A program made the translations under genes and the position numbers. Source: CAZVRZ01 sp964629965 (GTDB taxonomy: Bacteria > Chloroflexota > Anaerolineae > Anaerolineales > UBA4823). Taken from it: a DNA stretch of 41,937 bases. The stretch's first letter is position 1. Each line of letters begins with the position of its first letter. Shown one piece after another: positions 1 to 7,406 of this stretch. The stretch lies in NCBI GenBank assembly GCA_964629965.1, contig CAZVRZ010000029.1:1-41937 (forward strand). The letters are read 5' to 3'. Under the pieces are notes generated by a model. It made no database searches. It had not been told where the DNA came from and worked only from the letters and a program-made list of their open reading frames with translations.

Positions 1-66
1 TCGGCTTCTTGGCTGGGTTGATTTTAATCTCTTCTACTGCTTCGAAATCCCTTTAAGCCCCTTAAC

Positions 67-95
67 TTGCATTGAGGCCGGATTTCCTCTATACT
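67..95 (+). promoter_or_regulatory. putative sigma-70-type promoter of the first small gene
   Basis: A -35-like TTGCAT (67-72) and a -10-like TATACT (90-95) are separated by 17 bp, followed by a leader of about 85 nt to the ATG at 190. The -10 matches consensus at five of six positions, the -35 at three. Predicted by eye only. Confidence 0.5.
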
Positions 96-189
96 CTGAT
101 TATGTAAGTTCGGGCAATCGAAAATAAACGATTCTCGGCTCGAACGGATGTGGTTTGCGTTCAGAACATTGATTATCTAGGAGGCTTTT

Positions 190-483
190 ATGGATAAGAA
201 AAACCAAGGCATTATTGCCACACTTGTTGCCGTATTTTTGTGCGGCTGCCCGGGCCTGTTTGCGGTGTGCTTCGGCGCGCTCATGGCTATGGTGGGATTC
301 ATACCCGATGCCGATATCGACATCTTCGGCAGCACTGATCCCCAGTCTGCAATTAACATGGGCATTGCATCTTTGTGCGGTGGTCTATTGTTTGTCGCCA
401 TTCCCATCGTGATCGGGATCGTGATGCTGCGCAAGAAGCCGGAAGATGTTGTTTCGAACGATCCGCTGCCTCCAACCAGCTAA
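190..483 (+). CDS. small two-helix membrane protein, unknown function
   Basis: A 97-residue protein with no recognised family. Two hydrophobic stretches (about residues 6-38 and 56-80) predict two membrane helices. The loop between them is acidic (around residues 40-54) and the C-terminal tail after a KK pair is short and polar. The first helix holds a Cys-Gly-Cys cluster, but nothing identifies it as a lipobox. The start is well supported: AGGAGG lies at 179-184, five bases before the ATG. It converges with the methionine operon on the other strand, leaving 17 bp between stop codons. Function is unknown. Confidence 0.7.
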   Translation: MDKKNQGIIATLVAVFLCGCPGLFAVCFGALMAMVGFIPDADIDIFGSTDPQSAINMGIASLCGGLLFVAIPIVIGIVMLRKKPEDVVSNDPLPPTS

Positions 484-500
484 GATTCAGTGTTTGTGTT

Positions 501-2360
501 TTATCCGGATTTGCTTTTTTCGACGATCTCTGCTGCCAGATCATAGCGGTTAAACTGCGGCATGACATAGATGCCGCTTGCCCATGTTCGCATCTGCTGG
601 ATTAATTCCAGGGCGATGCGTATTCCTTCTAGAGCAGTCTGGCTGCCGGCGTTTTGCATGCGCTGCTGGTATTCATCGGGGATGGAGATGCCGGGCACTT
701 CATTGTGTAGGAAGGCGGCATGTCGGACGCTGTAGAGAGGCAGCACACCTGCCAGGATGGGGATTCCGATGGCGCCGTGTGATTCCTGATACCGCTGTAA
801 AAAGGCTTCGGCAATCTCCGGTTGGTAGATCGGCTGGGTCAAAATAAAATCCGCGCCTGCCTTGATCTTGCGCCGCAGGTTTTTGATCTCTTGATCCACA
901 TCTTGCGGTGTCAGGTTCAATGCACAGCCCACGAAGAACGAAGTCGGCTGACCGATATCGACTCCGGCGTGATCCAACCCGGCGTTGAAACTTTGCTTGA
1001 TCAACTTGATCAGCCCGGAAGGCACCAAATCATAATTGTCCATGGCATCTGGGTAATCTCCAATGGCGGTTGGGTCGCCCATCACCACAAATACATTGCG
1101 AATGCCTAGAGCATGAGCGGCCAGCAGGTCGCCTTGTACGCGCAGCAGGTTGCGGCCGCGGGTGGGGAAGTGCAGCGTGGTTTCCACGTTGGCTGTATGC
1201 TGGATCAACTCGCACACTGCCCAGGGGCTCATGCGCATGCGCGCCATGGGGCTGTCGGCCACATTGATCACGTCTGCACCGGCCTCGGCCAGCAGGCACG
1301 CGCCTGCCAGGAGCTTGTGGGTGGATAGGCCGCGCGGCGGATCCATTTCGACCGCGGTCACAAACTGCCCGGCGGCTAACTTCTGCGCCAACCGGGAGAT
1401 TTGACCGGCGGCATCCTGGCGTTCTTCGCTTTCGATCACGGCTGCCATTTCTCCCAGGATCGTTCCGCAGCCTGTGGGCTCTCGATCGAAGGCGCGGCGC
1501 ATGGAGGCGATATGCTGTGGGGTGGTTCCGCAGCAGCCTCCAACCAGCCGGGCGCCGGCTTCGCAAAACGCCAGTGCGTACTCGCCAAAATATTCCGGAT
1601 TGGCCGGGTACATGATGCGCCCGCCGACCTGCTCGGGCCAACCGGCGTTGGGCATGACGGAAAAATGCGCTTGCGGAACAGCCTGGCGCATCTGGCGTAG
1701 GATGCGGATGATCTGCGCCGGCCCGCCGGAACAGTTGACGCCGATCATGTTTACTCCGTTTTCCCATAGCGCCCTGGCAACGTTGGTCGGAGAGTTGCCT
1801 AACAGGGTGCGATCGTCGCGCGTGAAGGTCATCGAAGCGACCACCGGCAGATCGCACACTGCTTTTGCTGCGGCGATGGCCTCGCGAATTTCGTGCAGGT
1901 CACTGAAGGTTTCACAGATGATCAGGTCGGCACCGGCTTCAGCCAGGGCCTGAATTTGTTCGCCAAAGGCCTGGCGAGCTTGCTCGGGCTGCACGCGGCC
2001 AAAGGGGGCCAGGCGAACTCCCAAAGGCCCCACATCGCCAGCAATGAACACCTCTTTGAATGCCCCCAATGCAACCCGGCGCACCAGTTCAACGCCAGCC
2101 CGGTTGATCTCGGTCGTTTTATCTTCCAGCTTTTGAGCAGAAAGTTTATACCGATTGGCGCCGAAGGTGTTTGTCTGGATGACCTGTGCTCCAGCTTCGA
2201 TGTAGGCTCGGTGGATGTCTCCTACCTGGGCCGGGTGGGTAAGGTTCAAGACATCGAAACATTCTTCAAAACCGACCCCGCGGGCATTGAGCATGGTACC
2301 CATCGCTCCATCACCCAGGATAGGCAAATTCGTGATTTCGAGCAGTTCCAAAAATTTCAT
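501..2360 (-). CDS. bifunctional homocysteine S-methyltransferase / 5,10-methylene-THF reductase
   Basis: A 619-residue fusion. Residues 1-300 are a homocysteine S-methyltransferase (Pfam S-methyl_trans type) with the N-terminal GDGAMGTML motif and zinc-binding cysteines at C210 (GVNC) and C276-C277 (GGCCGTTP). Residues about 333-619 are a MetF-like methylenetetrahydrofolate reductase barrel, starting at TAVEMDPPRG. The architecture is that of Bacillus YitJ. It would reduce methylene-THF to methyl-THF and transfer a methyl group to homocysteine; the methyl donor of the N-terminal half cannot be read from sequence. The start at 2360 is preferred over an in-frame ATG at 2414, because it has a GGAG upstream and makes an ATGA overlap with the stop of the gene before it, implying translational coupling. 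It is the last gene of the SAM-riboswitch operon and can supply methyl-THF to MetH. Confidence 0.9.
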   Translation of the reverse strand: MKFLELLEITNLPILGDGAMGTMLNARGVGFEECFDVLNLTHPAQVGDIHRAYIEAGAQVIQTNTFGANRYKLSAQKLEDKTTEINRAGVELVRRVALGAFKEVFIAGDVGPLGVRLAPFGRVQPEQARQAFGEQIQALAEAGADLIICETFSDLHEIREAIAAAKAVCDLPVVASMTFTRDDRTLLGNSPTNVARALWENGVNMIGVNCSGGPAQIIRILRQMRQAVPQAHFSVMPNAGWPEQVGGRIMYPANPEYFGEYALAFCEAGARLVGGCCGTTPQHIASMRRAFDREPTGCGTILGEMAAVIESEERQDAAGQISRLAQKLAAGQFVTAVEMDPPRGLSTHKLLAGACLLAEAGADVINVADSPMARMRMSPWAVCELIQHTANVETTLHFPTRGRNLLRVQGDLLAAHALGIRNVFVVMGDPTAIGDYPDAMDNYDLVPSGLIKLIKQSFNAGLDHAGVDIGQPTSFFVGCALNLTPQDVDQEIKNLRRKIKAGADFILTQPIYQPEIAEAFLQRYQESHGAIGIPILAGVLPLYSVRHAAFLHNEVPGISIPDEYQQRMQNAGSQTALEGIRIALELIQQMRTWASGIYVMPQFNRYDLAAEIVEKSKSG

Positions 2361-2959
2361 CTCTGATCTCCAAACTTCACCCGTAACTCGTCTAGCGCTC
2401 CCCACCGTTCCCACTCCAGGCGGATATCATGCTGCCGCCGGGCCAGATCGTCAGGCGGCCCAATGCGCACGGCAGAGATAGGCGAACCAGGCCGCGCCGG
2501 CCGGATCGGTTGTTGAGCGATCTCGAAGGGTGAATACATGATATGGGTATGCTCACTGCCATCCGGCGCGATCAACACCCAGGCCGAAAAGAAGCGCGCC
2601 GTGCGTTGTCCTGCGGGCACATCTTTCATCCGCTCCAGCAAGTAGTCCAGCCAGGTCTGGTCATCCACTGAGTCGGGGAAAAAGCCTCCCCAACGGCGCG
2701 CTTGCACCCCGGGCTCTCCATGGAGCGCGTCGATCTCCAGCCCGGAGTCGATGGCGAAGACCCAGGGATGCTGGGCCGAGTGTACCAGGCGAGCTTTGGC
2801 GAGCGCATTCTCTAACGGGGTAACCCCATTCTCCTCGGGCGGCTCGGAAATTTCTGGCCTATCCGGCAGCGTGATCATGTGAAAACCGCTGGCTTCGAAG
2901 ATCGGCTGGAACAGTTGCCCTTTCCATGGGTTGCGGGTAGCGAATAAAATATCTGGCAT
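2357..2959 (-). CDS. diverged Ham1/RdgB-like NTP pyrophosphatase family protein
   Basis: A 200-residue protein. The N-terminal half has recognisable Ham1/RdgB (ITPase) motifs: FATRNPWK at residues 5-12 (family ATxNxxK), ENGVTPLENALAKA (family TFxENAxxKA) and AIDSGLEIDALHGEPG (family ADDSGL...GxPG), where the second acidic residue is kept and the first is Ile. The C-terminal half departs from the family: the GFGYDP base-recognition loop is replaced by a Pro/Arg-rich PARPGSPISAV stretch, and the SHR motif reads ARR. Canonical RdgB hydrolyses XTP/dITP; here substrate and even activity are uncertain. It lies 16 bp after metH and overlaps the next gene by ATGA, so it is firmly within the methionine operon. 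No strong Shine-Dalgarno precedes it. Confidence 0.7.
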   Translation of the reverse strand: MPDILFATRNPWKGQLFQPIFEASGFHMITLPDRPEISEPPEENGVTPLENALAKARLVHSAQHPWVFAIDSGLEIDALHGEPGVQARRWGGFFPDSVDDQTWLDYLLERMKDVPAGQRTARFFSAWVLIAPDGSEHTHIMYSPFEIAQQPIRPARPGSPISAVRIGPPDDLARRQHDIRLEWERWGALDELRVKFGDQR

Positions 2960-2975
2960 AACGCGCTTCTTGAGG

Positions 2976-5900
2976 TTATTTCGTTAGTTGTTCGACGCGG
3001 CTTTCACCAAGACTGAAGTAGCGAGCCTGCGGATGGTGGACAATGATCGCCGCCGTGGATTGTTCGGGCACCAGTTGGAAGGCAGTTGTCAGGCTCATGC
3101 CTAATTCGCTTTCGGCGGGCAGCAGATCAAACACCTTGCGATGATCGTCTAGCTCGGGAATGGCTGGATATCCCCAGGAGTAGCGCTTGCCCTGTTCTTC
3201 GGCCAGGCCCAATTCGCGGCGAATATGGCGGTGTAAGTATTCGGCGGCTGCCTCCGCGGTTTGCACTGCCAGGCCATGCAGATAATAGGCCTCCGAATAA
3301 ACCGCTGTTTCCTGCAGTTGGTCGAAGCGCTGGGTGGCCTCTTGCCCCACGGTAACTACCTGAAAGGCAACTACATCCATGAGGCCGGATTCAACGGAGG
3401 CAAAATAATCAGCCAGGCACAGGTGGTCGTTGCTTGATTGGCGAGGAAAGGTAAAGCGCGCCAGTTCTTTCGGGCGATCTGTTTGTACGGCAGCCTGTGC
3501 TGGGTACAGCGCCGGATCGTAAACGATCAGGTCATTGCCATCCGCCTGGGCCGGCCAGTAACCATATACCCCTTGCGGTTTCAGCCAGCCTGTGCGCAGC
3601 GCCTCGCGCTGCATATGTTCCAGGCGCTTCTGAAAGTCGGCCGACAGGCGCTCCCATTCCTCGCCGTGGGCATTTTTTGCGCCCCAAGATAGACGGAACA
3701 ACTCGTTTTTCGCCAGGTGCTGGAAAACCATTTCTAATGGCATCTGGCGTACCAGGCGCGGCCCCCAGGCGGCAGGCTTCGGCAGGTAAGAGGCTGGCGG
3801 CGTTTGCGAGTGGTTGGCGGCAGTAGCATGTTCTCGACCGGCGGTGCTGCGCTGCTGCTCGTGTTCGGCGTCCTGGCGCAGGCGCGCCAGCAGCTCGGGG
3901 CGTTTCTCTGGATCGATCAACGCATCCATGGCAGCCAGTCCTTCGAAGGCGTCTTTGCAGTAGAACACGCCGGGCTCGTAGATGCTGCCGTCTTCGGTGT
4001 ACAGGATACGCCAGCCAAAGCGCCGGTTGATGGCTGCTCCTCCTACCAATACTGGGATTTTCATACCGCGCCGCTGCAGTTCATTGACGATCAGCGGCAT
4101 TTGTTTGCTGGTATTCACCAGCAGCGCGCTCAGGCCGATGGCATCTGCCTGCACCTCGCCGGCTTTGCTCAAGATGGTCTCGGCGGGTACCTGTTTGCCC
4201 AGGTCAACCACCGTGTAGCCGTTGTTGGCCAGGATCGTCTTCACTAGATTTTTGCCGATATCGTGAACGTCACCATATACTGTTGCCAGCACGACCACGC
4301 CTTTGCTGGCGCCTTCTTTGCGCTCTAGGAATTGTTCGGCATGGGTGACGGCTTTTTTCATTACCTCAGCCGATTGTAGAACGAATGGCAGGATCAACTC
4401 ACCTGCACCAAAGCGATCGCCCACTTCTTTCATGGCAGGCAGCAGCACCTGGTTGAGCACGTTCACGGCGGCCTCGTGCAAGGGCGTGTCGCCGCGCTTC
4501 GCCAGGATTTCGTCGATGTCTGTCTCGACACTATCTTTGTGGCGGTGGATGATACGCCAACTTAACCGTTCCTCAGGCATCATGCCGGCGGTTGGGTCGG
4601 CTTTCTCCTGGCCTTCGGCGCTGGCGGGCACGGACTGCTCGAAGTATTCGATAAAGCGCTGCAGCGCATCTGGACGGCGGTTGAAGATCAGGTCTTCTGA
4701 AAGTTCGCGCTCTTGGGCAGGGATTTCGGCGTAGGGCGTGATCTGGGCCGGGTTCACGATTGCCATATCCAACCCGGCCTGCACGGCGTGGTATAACAAT
4801 ACGCTGTTCAAAACAGGACGTGCATGTCCAGCCAATCCAAAAGAGGCATTCGATACGCCCAGCGAAGTCAACACGCCTGGCAGCCCGGCTTTCACCTGCC
4901 GCAGGCCTTCGATCGTCTCGATGGCTGAGTTGGCATACTCGGCCTCGCCGGTTGCCAGGGTAAACGTTAGTGTATCGAAGACCAATGCTTCTGGCGCCAG
5001 GCCATATTCCTCCACTGCAATGGCGTAAATCCGCTGGGCAACCTCCAGTTTACGCTCAGCCGTTTTCGCCATGCCGTTCTCATCGATCGTCAGGCACAAC
5101 ACGGCCGCGTTGTGTGCTTTGGCCAACTCAAAAACCCGGTCGGCCTTGGCGCGGCCGCCCTCGAGATGGGTGGAATTGATCAGGCAGCGTCCCGGTGCGG
5201 TTTTGAGAGCCGTCTCCATCACCTCTGGCTCGGTGGTATCGATCACCAAGGGTACATCGACACCCATTGCCAGCTTCTTCACTACGTTTCGCATCAGCAC
5301 GGCCTCGTCTGGGCGCTCGGTGACTGCCACCGAGATATCCAGGGCATGGGCGCCGCCTTCCACCTGTTCTCGGCCCAGTTCCAGGATCGTGTCATAATCT
5401 TCTGACAGCAGGATGCGCTTGAATTTGCGGCTGCCCTGCGCATTGCAGCGTTCGCCGATCAAAAACGGGGGTGGTTCCTGGTGCATTGGCATGGCGCGGA
5501 TGGCCGAAGCCAGGCGCGGCGCGCTTTGTTCTGGACGCGGCAGGCGCTGCCGCCCGTGCACCTTTTCTACCAAGGCTTTAAGGTGGGCCGGGGTGGTACC
5601 GCAGCACCCACCCACCACGTTGATATGGTGCTTCTCCACAAATTCTGCCAATGCTTCAGCAAAGGGCTCCGGTTCCAACGGGTAGACGGCTTCGCCATCT
5701 ACGTTCAACGGTAAACCGGCGTTGGGGATGCACGAGACCGGCAGCCTGGCATTTTCTCCCAGGTAGCGGATAGGCTCGCGCATGTGTTCCGGGCCGGTGG
5801 AGCAGTTCAACCCGATCACATCGATGGCTAACCCTTCCAGGATAGCCATCGCAGCGGTGATATCAGTGCCCAGCAGCATGCGCCCGGTGGTATCTAAGGT

Positions 5901-6509
5901 CACTTGTGCCTGTATGGGCAGGTAAATGTCGCTCTCGGTAAAAGCCTGCCCAACGCCCGTAATGGCGGCCTTGGCTTCGAGAATATCTTGTGAAGTTTCG
6001 ATGACGATGAAATCCACCCCGCCCTGTATCAATCCCAACGCCTGCTCTCGGAAGATACCTGCCAGGTCATCGAAGCTGACGTTCGATAGCTCCGGGTCGT
6101 TCGCCGAAGGCAGCTTGCCTGATGGCCCGATCGATCCGGCCACGAAGCGCGGCCGGTCGCTGGTGCTGTATTCATCTGCCAGGCGGCGCGCCAGCTCGGC
6201 TGCGGCCCGGTTGATCTCAATAACCCGTTCTCCCAGGCCATAATCCGCCAGCGTCAGGCGGTTGGCGCGAAACGTGTCGGTGGCGACGATATCTACGCCG
6301 ACATCCAGGAATGAGCGGTGCACCTTTTCTACTGCCTGCGGGTAACTGATCACCAGGTAATCGTTGCAGCCGTTGTACTGCTCGCCGCCGAAGTGGGCCG
6401 CAGATAGTTTTTGGCTTTGCAGGTTGGTGCCCTTGGGACCGTCAAAGATCAATACTCGTTCTTGCAGGGCATCCAGGTATTTGCGATTGGTGTAGATTCG
6501 ATTTCGCAT
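2976..6509 (-). CDS. metH: cobalamin-dependent methionine synthase
   Basis: An 1177-residue full-length MetH that methylates homocysteine with methyl-THF through methylcobalamin. Modules in order: homocysteine-binding barrel (about 10-320) with zinc cysteines at C236 and C302-C303 (GGCCGTTP); pterin-binding barrel (about 345-620) opening with FLIGERCNAQGS; B12-binding cap and Rossmann domain (about 640-870) with the cobalt-ligand motif DVHDIG (His near 749); and C-terminal SAM-dependent reactivation domain (about 910-1177) with RYSWGYPA. The start at 6509 is chosen because AAGGAG lies six to seven bases before it; an in-frame ATG at 6536 lacks such a site. Length is close to the E. coli enzyme (1227). 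It lies 41 bp after the first gene of the SAM-riboswitch operon, so high SAM should shut it down. It needs cobalamin, but no B12 gene is nearby. Confidence 0.96.
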   Translation of the reverse strand: MRNRIYTNRKYLDALQERVLIFDGPKGTNLQSQKLSAAHFGGEQYNGCNDYLVISYPQAVEKVHRSFLDVGVDIVATDTFRANRLTLADYGLGERVIEINRAAAELARRLADEYSTSDRPRFVAGSIGPSGKLPSANDPELSNVSFDDLAGIFREQALGLIQGGVDFIVIETSQDILEAKAAITGVGQAFTESDIYLPIQAQVTLDTTGRMLLGTDITAAMAILEGLAIDVIGLNCSTGPEHMREPIRYLGENARLPVSCIPNAGLPLNVDGEAVYPLEPEPFAEALAEFVEKHHINVVGGCCGTTPAHLKALVEKVHGRQRLPRPEQSAPRLASAIRAMPMHQEPPPFLIGERCNAQGSRKFKRILLSEDYDTILELGREQVEGGAHALDISVAVTERPDEAVLMRNVVKKLAMGVDVPLVIDTTEPEVMETALKTAPGRCLINSTHLEGGRAKADRVFELAKAHNAAVLCLTIDENGMAKTAERKLEVAQRIYAIAVEEYGLAPEALVFDTLTFTLATGEAEYANSAIETIEGLRQVKAGLPGVLTSLGVSNASFGLAGHARPVLNSVLLYHAVQAGLDMAIVNPAQITPYAEIPAQERELSEDLIFNRRPDALQRFIEYFEQSVPASAEGQEKADPTAGMMPEERLSWRIIHRHKDSVETDIDEILAKRGDTPLHEAAVNVLNQVLLPAMKEVGDRFGAGELILPFVLQSAEVMKKAVTHAEQFLERKEGASKGVVVLATVYGDVHDIGKNLVKTILANNGYTVVDLGKQVPAETILSKAGEVQADAIGLSALLVNTSKQMPLIVNELQRRGMKIPVLVGGAAINRRFGWRILYTEDGSIYEPGVFYCKDAFEGLAAMDALIDPEKRPELLARLRQDAEHEQQRSTAGREHATAANHSQTPPASYLPKPAAWGPRLVRQMPLEMVFQHLAKNELFRLSWGAKNAHGEEWERLSADFQKRLEHMQREALRTGWLKPQGVYGYWPAQADGNDLIVYDPALYPAQAAVQTDRPKELARFTFPRQSSNDHLCLADYFASVESGLMDVVAFQVVTVGQEATQRFDQLQETAVYSEAYYLHGLAVQTAEAAAEYLHRHIRRELGLAEEQGKRYSWGYPAIPELDDHRKVFDLLPAESELGMSLTTAFQLVPEQSTAAIIVHHPQARYFSLGESRVEQLTK

Positions 6510-6550
6510 ATCTTTCTCCTTTTTCGTGATTTCCATTTTGGGGAGTCAGC

Positions 6551-6946
6551 TTATGCTGCCAGCATAGCTGTTAATTGCTTGCCTAGATCTTCCAAGTGTT
6601 CAAAGACGAGTATACGCTGGGCGCAGCCTCGCGCTGAACTGGAGATGTGCTCACCTGGGCGGTGAGCCAGCCAAACGGGTATACCATCAGCGTAGGCGAT
6701 GCCCGTTTCAATCCATCCGCCGCGTAATCCTGGGTGATCGACCACCAGCAGCAAGCCGGCGCAGCGGATATGATGGCGCACAAAGGGCATGAATTCCACT
6801 GGATCGGTGAGACCACGTTGGATGATCTCCTGCCAGCCGATGAAGGGCGTGTGCCCACAGGCAGTAATCACTGCCTGCAGTTGGGCGCTGGCATGTTCCA
6901 GTTCCGGCTGCCCGTGAGGATTGCGCAATACGACATAGATCAGCAT
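6551..6946 (-). CDS. nucleoside 2-deoxyribosyltransferase-like protein
   Basis: A 131-residue alpha/beta protein resembling the nucleoside 2-deoxyribosyltransferase / DUF4406-type fold. Residues 63-92 (a hydrophobic strand ending in D70, then GGWIETGIAYADGIPV) match the family pattern of strand, Asp, and a Glu in a G-x-x-x-E-x-G-x-A-x-A helix followed by a strand. E80 would correspond to the nucleophilic Glu. Family members swap bases on deoxynucleosides or hydrolyse N-glycosidic bonds; the substrate here is unknown. The start at 6946 follows a GGAGG that is itself the 3' arm of the riboswitch terminator, which rules out upstream in-frame starts. First gene of the SAM-regulated methionine operon, an unexpected place for this family. 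Confidence 0.65.
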   Translation of the reverse strand: MLIYVVLRNPHGQPELEHASAQLQAVITACGHTPFIGWQEIIQRGLTDPVEFMPFVRHHIRCAGLLLVVDHPGLRGGWIETGIAYADGIPVWLAHRPGEHISSSARGCAQRILVFEHLEDLGKQLTAMLAA

Positions 6947-6975
6947 AAAAAAACGCCTCCTGGAAAATGGAGGCG
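6947..6975 (-). terminator. riboswitch terminator overlapping the Shine-Dalgarno
   Basis: On the minus strand CGCCTCC (6975-6969), an eight-base loop, GGAGGCG (6960-6954) and seven T (6953-6947) form a 7-bp intrinsic terminator that ends directly at the ATG at 6946. The 3' arm includes the GGAGG ribosome-binding site, so the same hairpin could both stop transcription and hide the Shine-Dalgarno of any read-through transcript. Confidence 0.85.
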
Positions 6976-6996
6976 GCGCATCGGACTGGATGGTCT

Positions 6997-7124
6997 CTCT
7001 CATCTTCCAGACAACTTGTCTCGAGCAAGGTCTGCCGGATTTGGCACCTTTTCGGGGCGCATTGCGCCGCCGAAGGGTTGCCGAGGTTTCAACGGGCCGA
7101 TCCCTCCACCTCTCGTGATGAGTA
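6997..7124 (-). promoter_or_regulatory. SAM-I (S-box) riboswitch aptamer
   Basis: The minus strand carries the S-box core: P1 CTCATC (7122-7117) pairs with GATGAG (7004-6999). Between them come GAGAGGTGGAGGGATCGGCC, TTGAAACCTCGGCAACC, a GC-rich P3 hairpin (about 7051-7074), then GGTGCCAAATCCGGCAGA and a P4 hairpin. These match the recalled SAM-I consensus closely. It should bind S-adenosylmethionine and favour the terminator at 6947-6975. The operon encodes MetH and a YitJ-like fusion, typical SAM-I targets. A possible antiterminator pairs P3 5'-arm bases GGCGGCGCA (7071-7063) with TGCGCCGCC (6980-6972) at the base of the terminator, nine perfect pairs. Confidence 0.95.
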
Positions 7125-7139
7125 TTCACGTGTTGGGCG

Positions 7140-7168
7140 AGTCTACCATATCCCCATGAGCCTGTCAA
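7140..7168 (-). promoter_or_regulatory. promoter of the methionine operon
   Basis: On the minus strand a perfect -35 TTGACA (7168-7163) and -10 TAGACT (7145-7140) are spaced by 17 bp. The predicted start, near 7133, is about nine bases before the first base of the riboswitch, which agrees with the aptamer call. Confidence 0.8.
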
Positions 7169-7177
7169 ATCAGCAGC

Positions 7178-7261
7178 TAAGCCTGGCCAGGGCTTTCCTA
7201 AAGTCGAAAGTCCTGTGCGCCCACCCCAAACCCCGACTTTAAGAAAGCGTGTAAGCCTGGC
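7178..7261. repeat. inverted repeat flanked by short direct repeats
   Basis: A 15-bp imperfect inverted repeat (7192-7206 and 7234-7248, one mismatch, 27-bp centre) is flanked by two copies of TAAGCCTGGC (7178-7187 and 7252-7261). It lies between the divergent methionine-operon and glycosyltransferase genes, just upstream of the operon's -35. There is no T-run of terminator quality. It may be a remnant of a small mobile element or a regulatory site; it is too short to decide. Confidence 0.5.
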
Positions 7262-7406
7262 TCAGTACCTGGAAGCCCGGGGAGTTGAATGCGCGCTGGC
7301 CGGCGACGCAAGCGTGTTTAACGGGCAAAAAGAGGAACGACTGAAACGACGAGGAACGAAATGTATTCTATAATTAGCAGATACCATCCGCAGGATCTGC
7401 CCAGTT

